Assembly: GCA_021018815.1 (NCBI GenBank)
Contig: JAITYX010000065.1
Location: 977,001-1,041,000, forward strand
Direction of reading: 5' to 3'
Origin: Talinum fruticosum
Lineage: Eukaryota; Streptophyta; Magnoliopsida; Caryophyllales; Talinaceae
DNA: 64,000 bases
Shown here: positions 44,561-54,845 of the stretch, piece after piece
How the letters are laid out: each line of letters starts with the position of its first letter
Numbering within the stretch: the first letter of the stretch is position 1
Position numbers and translations under genes: made by a program
Notes under the pieces: model-generated
Seen by the model: the letters and a program-made list of their open reading frames with translations, nothing else
Told to the model about the DNA's origin: nothing
The model's database searches: none

Positions 44561-45012
44561 GAAAGGTTTGATTTTTCTATGTTCAAGTATGCTTGAAGGC
44601 AAAATTTGATCTGTTGGTACCTAGGTAGTGTTTCTCAAGACATATGTCTAGTGATAAGTCCATATTCTCCGAATTTCACCATAAATAATCTAGTAAAATT
44701 GTTTTTAGAGATGATAGTTAAGGTCAAATTATTGGATACGATAAAGTTGGCAAACATGGTAGCCGTGCTATTGAAAAAGTATGTCTAGTTGGTGGACTAA
44801 AATACAATCTCCTTAGCATTTCGCAACTTTATGACAAAAGTAATGAAGTATTATTTAGTTCTAATAATTGTATTGTGAAAAATGTTAAAACGAATAAGGT
44901 ACTACTCTTTGCACACAAATTTGAGAGTACATATAATATTCCTCGACTAACATCCCTCCTCAAAATCTGACTTGTCTTAAAGCCTCGAGACAGCGAATCA
45001 TGGCTATGGGAT
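44561..45012 (+). pseudogene. Copia E protease and start of integrase
   Basis: WYLGSVSQDIC at about 44,617-44,650 is the protease active-site block, with the catalytic Asp changed to Gly. VCLVGGLKYNLLSISQLYDK matches the pre-integrase region of all copia copies. The reading ends in GYG at the gypsy G insertion. The 5-bp duplication is GGGAT here and GGCAT at 60,691-60,695. Confidence 0.75.
45008..45012. repeat. Gypsy G left target duplication (GGGAT)
   Basis: It pairs with GGCAT at 60,691-60,695 with one mismatch. Restoring GGCAT joins the E reading as L-W-H-E-R. Confidence 0.7.
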
Positions 45013-45562
45013 TATAAACACCTAAAAAGTGTCATCTCTATCCTCTTTTATTTATTTGTTGGCTCGATGACGAGATCCCGAGTCCTATTTGCGAACTTGG
45101 ATCATGGTCGGATTCGATTGGCGTGACGGAAGCCGATTAACCACAAAGAACCCCTTAGCACCACAAAATCAATTTTCTTTGATTTGGGTTGGCCCACAAA
45201 CCCATTTTCTTTTTGTTGGACCAAGCCCGGGTTTGGCTCCCAACCAGGAAACCCAAACATGATCCAAAAATAAAACCCGCCAAAAATAAAAACCGACCAA
45301 AAATAGAAACTTGCCAAAATGGAAACTTTCCAAAAATGAAAAGCTACAATGGTCGACATCGGTCTTCTCTATTTTGAGCAAAAACACATCATTTCGAGTC
45401 TTTCACTCAGCGACCAAGGCACGGAACCCGGGAAGTCCACACGGAACCTAGGAAGTCCAAGTGGCACCTGGATAAGGCTGGCGCGGTGCTTCAAGGCCTA
45501 TTTTGTCAAAGTGTTGCGTTTCGCTCCGGAGACTAGTTGAGACACGAAAACCAAGTTCACCC
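45013..45562 (+). repeat. Gypsy G 5' LTR, left part
   Basis: It aligns with the first part of the 3' LTR (58,757-59,270): GTTGGCTCGATGACGAGATC, CCACAAAGAACCCC, GGACCAAGCCCG and the AAAATGGAAACT phrase. It ends at GTTCACC, where copia C begins. Confidence 0.85.
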
Positions 45563-47024
45563 TAAAGACTCGGACTTTGAATTTATCACATTCTAAGTAC
45601 TACCAAGGACTCGGTACAAACCTCATCCCTCCTAAGTTTTGATTACAAGTTATTCCGAGTGATATAGAAACTATTGCATGTGTTTTCATTCGATTATGAC
45701 TGACTCGGAATACGGACTCTTGTTCATCAACTCACACCGATGTTTTTGAGTCACTCGGACACCCCGTAGATTTATCGCATGATCAAACAATCTCTCGACA
45801 CTTTTTCTAAGTTTTGACTTCATATTCGAGGTAAAGTGAATTACAACATTAATTCACCTTTCTAAGTCAGCTTGTGTGTTCGAGAATTATTTGTCTAGAT
45901 CAAGTACTTACACTCGATGTTTTCTTCATAACTTGATATTTTCTAAGACTAACTCCGATGGATTCTGAGTGTAATGAATATTAGACTTAGAAAATTTCAC
46001 TCCTCTAGGCCTAAAATAATTGTGCACTTAATTATCTTAATTCAATTATTATCTGTGCCTAATCTTGGACCAAAGTATTTTATACTTTGAGAAACAAAAT
46101 TGTTTACTTTTGTAGGTTATCTAAACAAGGTTATCCTATTTTTTGAATTACAAAAGTAACCGGCTTCAAGTCTGTCAATCACCAGCAGACAAAGCTTGTC
46201 TACTTCTAAATAAGGCTCGGACACCTGTGTCGGGGTTGTCTGTTTCCAAAACTAGAAATCTTCAACGCCAAGTTCAACAATGGTTTCCACCTTACTTTTC
46301 AAATACCACCAGCTAATTGGAGCACCTTTAAGAGTCAAGAGTCGTTGCACAACGTTCACATCTCAATGGATCTTTTACGAGCGACTTAGAGGAACTGTTA
46401 CAAGGGTCACAAAACGACTTCTATTGAGAAGAGAGTCATAACGGCTAATCTACTTTGTCATCTATAAATAGAAGCCAACTCTCAAGACTTGAAGATTGCT
46501 GAGACTTGCTACAATTATTGTCAATACACATTACTTAAGACAAAGTCTTTGATTCACATTCAATACTTTACGAGTTGTAAAGTCTTGTAATCAGTCACAT
46601 ACTCTTTCTTACTTTCCGAGCAAGGCCCCTTGACTGAGTTGTAAAGGTTAACTCAGCTCGGTTGTCCCTAGTCTGTAAAGGTTACCTCGGTTAGGAAGTA
46701 CTAGATCGGATAAGGGAACTTCTAAGTCTAGGAAAACTCTGTAAGGAATTGTTTAAGGGAGCAATTCGATTGAGTTAGTCTCGCTGTATTTTGTGGATTC
46801 AAAACAGTGGATTTGACTTAGTGCTTGGATTAGCATTGGCGGTGGTTTTCCGCCCCGGGAGGGTTTCCACGTATATCCGAGTTCACACTTTTCGAGTCCA
46901 ATCTAGACTCGGATTGTCTTGATTACTTCTTTCAAGCTTTAATCTTCCAAGTGTAACAAAATTTCCTCATTACTCTATTCACCCCCTTCTAGGGTAACCA
47001 AGATTCTCCAAGAGCAATGCTTCA
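45563..47024 (+). repeat. Copia C 5' LTR, 1,462 bp
   Basis: It starts TAAAGACTCGG (decayed TGAAGACTCGG) and ends GCTTCA. It aligns fully with the solo LTR at 292-1,784, its closest relative in the window (shared CGGTACAAACCTCATCCC). Confidence 0.9.
46463..46470 (+). promoter_or_regulatory. TATA box in copia C 5' LTR
   Basis: TATAAATA in CATCTATAAATAGAAGCC; TAACGGCTAA lies at 46,439-46,448, the same spacing as in the solo LTR. Confidence 0.65.
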
Positions 47025-47026
47025 AT

Positions 47027-47038
47027 TGGTATCAAAGC
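47027..47038 (+). other. Copia C primer-binding site (initiator-Met tRNA)
   Basis: TGGTATCAAAGC, two bases after the LTR, matches the standard plant copia site TGGTATCAGAGC with one change. It is complementary to the 3' end of initiator-Met tRNA. Confidence 0.9.
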
Positions 47039-47084
47039 GTAGCCTTTCGGAAAGGATCTAACAATTCAAAGGTCTAAAGATCAA

Positions 47085-48640
47085 ATGGGTCGGAACAACG
47101 TAGAGTTCGATGAAGGAAGATCTTCGAGCGGACCACCAAAGTTCAAAGGATCAAACTTCGTACACTCTGGAAGAAGCTCATGGAATGCTTTCTACTTGGA
47201 TCACGATGAAGATGTATGGAACATCATACAAGAAGGCAACTACATTCCAATGAAGGTAAAAGATATAAGACCTATGCATAAAGCAAAGTTCGAATACACC
47301 ACTAAAGAGGCGAAAAGGTCGAAAGAACTTTAAAGCGATGAACATTCTAATGTGCGCCATCAGCTCGGAAGAATACAACGAGTGTCAGCTTGTGACATAG
47401 CCAAAGATGTGTGGGACACTCGTTGTCAATACATATGAAGGAACCAGCCAAGTAAGACAAGCGAAGATAACTCAATATCTTCACAAATACGAGCTGTTGA
47501 ATCACATAAATGTTTATATGCTTCACTAGATTAAAAACAATCTCACATATCCGGGTAGAAAGATTTCCCATGAAGAGATGTACGAGAAAAATCCCAAGGA
47601 GTCTACCCAAGAGAAGATGGGGTTCCAAGGTGACAGCCATCGATGCAGCTCAGAACCTCTCTCAACTAAAGCCGGACGAACTGATTGGGAAGCTACTTAC
47701 CCATGAAATCCATTTGGAAGAAGAGGATGCCGAAGTCGGCAGTAAAAAGAATATTGCGGCTGAAGGCCTCGGAAAGTAGAGGAGAAAATATGAGTTCCTC
47801 AAAATCGGAAGAATATCCCATGGCACTTATTGCTCAAGGCTTCAAAAGAATGATGAAGCACAAGAAATGAGAGAAAAGGTCAAGAGAAGAGTTCTAGAAG
47901 AAAGATAAGAAGGATAGAAAAGGTAAATACTCATCTCCTTCAAAGTTATCCTTAACTAAGAACTCTTGGTGTTTTGAATGTGGCCGTAAAGATCACATAG
48001 TGAAGGATTGTCCAAGAAGAAAGAGGGACAGAAAGAAGAAGGCTATAATGGCCACATGGAGTGATGAAGATTCATCCGAAGAAGATGAAGACTCGGACGA
48101 TTCAAAGTGTTTGATGGCTCTATCGGACTCAAAAGCTGAATCGAGTGAGACTCTAACAACTCAAACAATGAGGAGACAAATCCTCGGGAGGAAATTGAAT
48201 ATTTCCTCAAGTTTTCTAAAGTTGATTTAGCCAAATATATTTATACTTTGGAAGAAACGTCCAATTCGATTCTTCACAATACAAAGCACAACTTGCGTGT
48301 CTTACTTCGAGAGCATTGGTTTGAAAAATGAATTAGAAAAACTAAGACTCACTCTAAGAGAACTCAAGACTAGTATTCAAGCTAATAAGACTAAGTCCGA
48401 GAAACTCGGGAGAGAAAACGAACATGTAAAACAAAAGCTCAATGAGTCTCAAGAGTCTTCTCCATCGGTTTATAAAAGAAAAGATTTTCAAAAGAAAGAG
48501 ACATAGACTCGGTTTTCTAAAAGGAAGACTCATAATCAAACCAAACCCAAAGTAATTCAAATCTGGGTTCCCAAGAGTCTTCTTCCTCGGAAACAGATCC
48601 ACGGTAAAGGGAGTTACTTGGGTTCGTTAGAGGAAGTGAG
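47085..48640 (+). pseudogene. Copia C gag with complete zinc knuckle
   Basis: ATG at 47,085 opens MGRNNVEFDEGRSSSGPPKF, the same N-terminus as D (EFDEGRS). DHDEDVWNIIQEGNYIP and, in other frames, CDIAKDVWDTRCQY and LKPDELIGKLLTHEIHLEEE follow. The knuckle CFECGRKDHIVKDC at about 47,973 keeps all CX2CX4HX4C ligands, the only copy here to do so. An acidic block EEDEDSDDSKCLMALSDS and a coiled-coil-like tail (KNELEKLRLTLRELK) follow. Stops begin at 47,333. Confidence 0.82.
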
Positions 48641-48689
48641 AAGGGTTAGTATGTTTTTGACTTGCAGGTAACTCGAAAAGGATAAAAGG

Positions 48690-50080
48690 TCATTAGTAAC
48701 TAGACAGTGGATGTTCACACCGCATGTCAGCGAGATTCAAGACTCTTTTACGAATTGGAAGATTACAAAGGAGGCAAAGTCACTTTTGGAGATGACAACA
48801 AGGGCAAGATAGTTGGGATAGGCAAGATTGGAAAAGGAGACAATCTAATTAGCCCAGTCTATTTCGTCAAGGGATTAAAGTACAATCTACTCGAGCATCT
48901 CTCAACTTGTGTGACAAAGGTCAAGAGGTAAGGTTCACTCGGACCAATTGCTATATTTCGACGCAACTACCAAGGAGACTAAAGCTGTCACATAAGAGAT
49001 CAGGTAACACCTACACTATTCCTCTTTCGACTTTAGTTAGAATTTATCATGTTTAGAAACATCTCTACATGATGATTCTTGGACATGACATCGTAGATTA
49101 GGTCATGTTAGCATGCACACTATCAAAATGCTTGCATCTCATAGTTTAGTCGAGAGGATTACCTAACTTTGCATTTAAGAAAGATAAAATTTGTGAAGCA
49201 TGCACAAAAGGGAAGCGAGTCGAGATCATCTTTCAAATCTCTCAAAAGTGTTTCCACATCCAAAGTGCTTGAAATGTTACATATGGATTTATGTGGTCAA
49301 ATCACTATAAAGAGTCTCGGATATAAATCATATGTACTTGTAATTGTTGATGACTACTCATGATTTATATGGGTGTGTTTTCTTAAGCACAAAACTGAAG
49401 CTTTCAAAGAGTTCGAGTAAGCTTTGCAGGAAAATTCCGAGTTGAGTCTTAGACTCGGATCGGAAAGATTTGAGCTCGACCATGGAAGGGAGTTCGATTA
49501 CTCGGAATTTACTGAGTTATGCGACAAGAATGGTATCTCCCACAACTTCTCAGCACTCAGAACTCCTCAACGGAATTGAGTAGTGGAGAGAAAGAATAGA
49601 ACTCTTTGAAGAAATAGGAAGGACAATGATGATTGAACATGATCCGCCTTACTATTTACAGGCTGAGGCGATTAACACTACAAACTATACACTAAACAGA
49701 TGCCTCGTCGGACCCATCCTAAAGAAAACTCCATATGAGCTCTACAAGGGAAAGAAACCAAACATTTCATATTTCAAACCCTTCGGATGTAAGTGCTATG
49801 TTCACAATAATGGTAAGGAATCACCTGACCAAGTTTAATGCTCGGTCGAGATGGAGGTATTTTTCTTGGTTATTCATCTCATCGTAAAGCATATCGCACT
49901 TTCAATAAAAGAACTAACAAAGTGGAAGAAAGCCTCTACGTTGTTTTTGATGAGATTGACCGGGGAAACAAAGTGAGTCAACATTCTCGGAAGCTGAAAC
50001 TCGGTTGAGATAAAGATGATCTTGCTGAAGTAGAGCTCGAGACAGAGTCAAGGAAAAGCAACTCGGAATGAGATAGCTCG
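48690..50080 (+). pseudogene. Copia C protease and integrase
   Basis: The protease block at 48,703-48,711 keeps the DSG coding in a shifted frame. YKGGKVTFGDDNKGKIVGIG and NLISPVYFVKGLKYNLL follow, then the pre-integrase region. Integrase reads SVSTSKVLEMLHMDLCGQI, SYVLVIVDDYS, EFDYSEFTELCDKNG, a VVERKNRTL block, then KKTPYELYKGKKPNISYF and FGCKCYVHNNGKE. Many single-base shifts interrupt it, several at CG-containing sites (see findings). Confidence 0.82.
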
Positions 50081-51330
50081 GAATACCATGACCCGGACTG
50101 AAGCGGCTCGAGAGCCAACTCGGAATGCGAGAGTCAATCGGATGATCAAGTTCAATCAGATTAGATCACTAAACATCAACCAATTCAACCTACAAATCTG
50201 GTGAACTGGAGAATAGGTAGAGCCTTCAAATATGCTTCGAGTCACCCACTCGAAAACTCTTGTCCGACATCAACGAGTGGCGTAAGAACTCATTCTTCTT
50301 TGCAAAATCTCTGTGCATTCACTGCATTCATATCATTAACTGAACCCAAAAATGCACTAGAGGTCTTAAATGAACCTGAATGGGTAGAGGCCATGTAAGA
50401 GGAACTTAATCGGTTTGAAAGAAACCAAGTCTAGACTCGACCAAACGACCTTCTCACCACCCAGTCATAGGAACCACGTGGGTTTTTAAAAACAAACTGG
50501 ATGAGGATGGGTTAGTAGTCAGAAATAAGGCTAGACTTGTGGCTCAAGGTTACAATCAAGAAGAAGGGATTGATTGTGGGGAAACCTTTGCACCGAGTTG
50601 CTACGATTGAAGCAATTAGAATCCTACTAGCATTTGCATCAAGCATGAATATTAAATTATATCAAATGGATGTCAAATGTGCTTTTACGAATGGTTTTAA
50701 CCAAGAGGAAGTCTATGTTAAGCAACCCCTGGATTTCAAAACTCAGAATTTCCAAATCATGTTTTCAAATTGCAAAAAGCTCTTTATGGTCTTAAACAAA
50801 CTCCCGAGCTTGGTATGAAAGATCGAGCAGTTTCTTGGTTGAAAATGATTTCAAAAGAGGTAAGATTGGCAAGACTCTCTTCATAAAAACCAAGGGAAAG
50901 ACTTTCTAATTGTTCGATTTATGTCGTTGATATAATTTTTGAGCTACTAATGAAAATCTTTGTCAAGAATTTTACGAGTTAATGAGATAGGAATTCTAAA
51001 TGAGCATGATGGGAGAACTCAATTTCTTCCTTGATTTACAAATCAAACAAGACAAGGATGGAATCTATGTCCATCAATCCAAGTATACCAAGGAGTTGCT
51101 TGCAGAAGTACAAGCTTCAAGATGCGAAACATGCAACAACACCAATGAGTAGCGACATGAAACTGGACTCGGACGAAAAAGGTAAAGCGATAAATCGAAA
51201 CTCTATCGAGGAATGATTGGATCACTACTATATCTCACCTTCGATAGTCGAGACATTATGTTTAGTGTATGTCCGTGTGCAAGATTCCAAGCTAATCCAA
51301 AATAATCACATCCGAGTGCGGTGAAGAGAA
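50081..51330 (+). pseudogene. Copia C reverse transcriptase
   Basis: NWRIGRAFKYASSHPLEN, TEPKNALEVLNEPEWVEAM, the TTWVFKNKLDEDG block, ATIEAIRILLAFASSMNIK, MDVKCAFTNGFNQEEVYVK, KKLFMVLNK, then the active-site region, where YVDD reads like Y-V-V-D with a frame shift near 50,920. SMMGELNFFLDLQIKQDKDG and DAKHATTPMSSDMKLDSDEK follow. The catalytic change and shifts make it inactive. Confidence 0.83.
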
Positions 51331-51860
51331 TCTTTACATATCTTGCGGGGACTCGGAATCTAGGTCTATGGCTCCCAAGAGACATAGAACCGACCCTCAC
51401 TTGGATACTTAGATGCTGACTATGCTTGGATACAAAGTTGATAGAAAGAGCACCTCATGAGCATGCCGGTTTCGGGTCAATCCCTTATATCTTGGCACTC
51501 AAAGAAGCATAACTCGGTTGCACTATCCACGGCTGAAGCTAAGTACATTGCAGCTGGCCCATGTTGTGCTCAAATTTTATGGATCAAGCAACGCTTGAAA
51601 TACCTTGGACTATCATTCAAATTAATTCCAATCAAGTGTGACAATCGAGTGCAATCAGCATCAATAAGAATCCAGTTTAGCACTCTAAGACAAAGCATAT
51701 TGAGGTCGGGTATCATTTTCGAGAGACCATTATGAGAAAGGTGATATTGAACTTGAATTCATTCCTAGAAAACTTCAATTAGCTGATATCTTTACTTGAG
51801 CCACTTAGTGAGGATCGGTTTTGTTTTATTAGGAATGAACTTGGTATGATCAATGCATGA
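51331..51860 (+). pseudogene. Copia C RNase H
   Basis: SGQSLISWHSKKHNSVALS, STAEAKYIAAGPCCAQILW, KYLGLSFKLIPIKCDN (catalytic Asp), then in other frames KTKHIEVGYHF, DIELEFIPRKLQ, EDRFCFIRNELGMINA with a stop near 51,860. The open piece is 51,457-51,735. Confidence 0.83.
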
Positions 51861-52415
51861 TTATGTGTTTTTCTAAGTGAAATTATCTTTCATGATTATG
51901 TGTTACATGTTTCTTCCTGTTGTCTTAATAACAATTAGTTCGGTTAACCGGTGATACTGAGCTAGGAGTTATTATCTGTTTGCACTTTCTAAGTCACTCG
52001 AAACCTTACTTGAGTCAAACTAAGTTTTGAGAAAATTGGACTTCAAAATTTTGAAATCATCTCTAGATTAGTGGAGAATTTCAGAAATTTCTTTCAAAAT
52101 CTCTCTTTTCTCTCTCTCTCTCTCATGCGCATCCATCGGTGAACTCGCCTTTAGGAGACAGACACTGAAATTTTAACCGTTGGAGAGCGAAAAGACACAC
52201 AGTGCCGAGGCAACCGTTAGAGAGTTGGGTCGGAACGGATACTAAAGGACATTCCTTTCCCTATAAATAGCATCTATTTTCCTTTATTTCACTACTTTAC
52301 TCTCTGCTACCAATCACTCTCGCATACATACTCATACAATCTCAGCTCTCAAGTAATCTCGGTACTTTCTCTTTCTCTGTCTTTTCTTTGAAGTTAGCTC
52401 ACTCTCTTCTCAAAC
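51861..52415 (+). promoter_or_regulatory. Copia C pol-ORF3 spacer with internal TATA box
   Basis: The spacer holds a (CT)n tract at about 52,104-52,123. TAACCGTTGGA at 52,174-52,184 is, on the minus strand, TCCAACGGTTA, a full match to the plant MSA consensus YCYAACGGYYA. CAACCGTTAGA lies at 52,211-52,221. TATAAATA is at 52,262-52,269 in CCCTATAAATAGC, 154 bp before the ORF3 start position. It looks like a complete small promoter; function is inference. Confidence 0.5.
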
Positions 52416-54050
52416 GTGCCTAAAAGAGGTTCCGCTCCAGATTTTCTTGGTTACGCAACCAATAAACCTAGAACAAGAAGCCACAAGGGTCCTTCTAACC
52501 CCTAGAAAATCCTTGTCACCTAACATCGGACGTTGGATGACAAATTCTTCCCAACCACAAAATTCTTGTGGTTGAACCACATCAAAACCACATGGGTATA
52601 CAATTTCCTCTGTTTCAGTGAATTTATTTACCCATAACTTGTAGCTGAGTTCTACTCAAACTTTTCCAGCTCCGAAAGGATCATCACCTCCGGAGTTCGC
52701 AATACGGTAGTCCATATTAACCTCTCTCTTCTTCATCGTCTATTCAAAGTTTCATCTCTTTTCCTCAACAGCAACCACATCCCGTTCAACGAGGTTGCTA
52801 ATGAATTTTTCGAAAAATGTGCCAAGGATGTCCCTGAGTCACGCAAAAACTTTTCTTCGACTTAGATGAATACTGAGGCTCATCTTCTCTGCTTCTTATT
52901 GATGAGAACCTTCTTTTCTCATCATACTAGCAAAGAGAATCCTAACTCAAAGATTCTCAAGGCTTTGTTTGACATTCTCGAGGGCTACGATGTAGACCTC
53001 TTCCCAACCATTATCGAGTAGATGGCCTCTATGTTAGCTAAGACCAAGAAATCCACTCCTCACCTTTTCGAAGCCCTCCTTACACTTATCTTTAAACAAT
53101 TCAAGGTCCTTCCCCCTCGGACCCTAACGAAGTGTCGAGACTGCCATAATAGTTGGCGGAAAAGAGCTTCTTGGCTATGGATACCAGGAAACCCTACCAG
53201 GTGTCCGGGTCCACAGCTCGAGATTGAGGCAACCCTCTCCTCTACCTTAGACTTAGACTCCTCTCTCACTCCCTCCTCCACTTGGCGACGCATCCACCTC
53301 GAGTCCCCCTCCTCAAGCCACTATCGCTTTGTCTACCACGATGATATACAAGCTCTCCTCTCGTATCCACGGAAATCCGTGATACTCTCCGCTCCTTCAA
53401 GACTGTCCTTCGATCTATGACCATCAACCCAAAAATCCAATCTCAAATTCGAGAGCAGCAAGATGTGCTCCTCGAAATGAAGGCCTTGGTCAAGGAGCAA
53501 TAGGAGTTGGTTGAGCTCCTCAAAGAACGGCGCTCCAAAGCAGCTTAGGACCCCGACAGACTCAAAAACATATGAAGCTTCCTCAAGCCTGCCAAGTCTT
53601 CATCCGGAGAAGCGAGTTGAAGAAGAAGATGAGGCTGCGTGGTGAAGCGGCTCCTTCGAGGAGAAGGAGGAAGAAGATAAGGAAGAAGAGAAAGAGAAAG
53701 AAGGAGAGAAGTAAGACGAAGCCGAGGGACAAGGTGCTCCCACTCCTCAACTGGAACCGATGCTTGGATAGTAGTTTGAGTGACTCGGAAGACCCTGCCG
53801 ATGTTGGAAAGTTAGCAGCCGTCAAGCCGGAGGAAGCACCTCCCGCGTGACGTTATAAGAGAATGAGCCTCTAGATGACCTTGTTCCGGGTCGGCTACTC
53901 GGAGCTGAGCCCATTCCAAAGATCTCGGTGTTGCCACCACCAAGATCTTCAACGTCTTAACAAGCGTATCGGCGCAGGCGTAAAGCACGCTCATCCGCCT
54001 CAACTCGGACCACTCCGACTCCACCATCCTAATTTGTTTTTCTTGTTCTT
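52416..54050 (+). pseudogene. Copia C third ORF (plant-transposon-protein-like)
   Basis: The ATG of B is GTG here (52,416), then PKRGSAPDFLG. LVAEFYSNFSSSERIITSG, VVHINLSLLHRLFKVSSLF, HIPFNEVANEFFEKCAKD, LLCFLLMRTFFSHHTSKEN and ALFDILEGYDVDLFP give the best-preserved core of the four copies. The open piece 53,022-53,420 continues past it (EALLTLIFKQFKVLPP). The C-terminal part is highly charged (53,600-53,720, Glu/Lys-rich) and coiled-coil-like. I see no membrane segment. Stops and shifts are present. Confidence 0.68.
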
Positions 54051-54075
54051 ATTTTTGTTTTTTGTCCAAACAATC

Positions 54076-54460
54076 AAATGACTACTTGCAGCTCCTCTTA
54101 GGCCATTTTGTGACCTAGCTTTCCCCTATTAATAGAGGTCCTAACCCCTCACTTTGGCAAAGGTCATTAACCTAGGTACATGCTGATGAAATCCGACTAA
54201 GACCTATTGAATGCTTTAGATATTCTACTCTCTTGGTCTCTTTTCATCTCATCCTCACTACATTACCAACATTAAAATCCTAATCCTTCGTCATTTTTAT
54301 ACATCTTTCAACTGTCATAAAAAGCTAACAAAAAACCCTTCTTCGGTTTTGTTCATCTATCGTCACACTTCTAGATCCGTTCCCGATTCAAGATCAGCAG
54401 GTGGGATGCACATTACATTCTTAATTTGGATAACAGTTTATGTAATGATCACATTTTATC
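54076..54460 (+). repeat. Gypsy G 5' LTR, right part (truncated)
   Basis: It aligns with 59,394-59,780 of the 3' LTR: CTCCTCTTAGG, CCATTTTGTGA, GGTCATTAACCTAGGTACAT, TGGTCTCTTTTCATCTC. It stops at CACATTTTATC, where the 3' LTR continues for about 900 bp more. Confidence 0.82.
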
Positions 54461-54845
54461 AAGAGGCGCCGAGAACTCCTAACCCAGACAGACTCAATTA
54501 GGCTTTATTGTCGGGGAGCTGGTACGTCTTCCCTCATAGCACGCTCTTTTGGTTTACCAAGAGGCGCCGAGAATTCATGCTTTTCCAGTCGTGCATCCCA
54601 TGGAGGACTAAATTCTCAAACTATGAGACACCATGTATCCTACCTAGTTTTATCCCTATAAATCCTTGGTTGTTTAGGTGGTTCCCTTCCCTTCATTTGC
54701 ATGCTTGAATGAATTTGGTTGATTTTAGTATTTAACCTTTCTTTTTGTGAATACTTAGATGTTTAGCCAGGTTCACTAAATAATCCTTGCATAGGTGCAA
54801 AATAAAATAAAATAATGAACCTTCTTGACTCGATCCAATGTGTGC
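54461..54845 (+). other. Gypsy G leader with repeated GAGGCGCCGAGAA
   Basis: The 15-bp word AAGAGGCGCCGAGAA occurs at 54,461-54,475 and 54,559-54,573, with no further similarity between the flanks. The first copy sits exactly at the LTR break. A GC-rich word TTGTCGGGGAGCTGG lies between. No tRNA primer site can be fixed. Confidence 0.5.

Larger units (their letters stand above)
45563..54075 (+). mobile_element. Ty1/copia (SIRE-like) element C, 3'-truncated
   Basis: It lies within the 5' LTR of gypsy G. It has a 5' LTR (45,563-47,024), the best primer site of the window, gag with a complete zinc knuckle, protease, integrase, RT, RNase H and ORF3. It ends in the ORF3 3' region near 54,075, where G LTR sequence (ATGACTACTTGCAGCTCCTC) resumes. 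The C 3' LTR is missing, and about 118 bp of G LTR present in the other LTR are missing too, so one deletion removed both. All ORFs are broken. Confidence 0.87.

Noticed and set aside
53583..53825. Minus-strand hydrophobic frame (FLLLSFFLFLFF) as a membrane protein
   Set aside because: It is the antisense of the Lys/Glu-rich tail of copia C ORF3.
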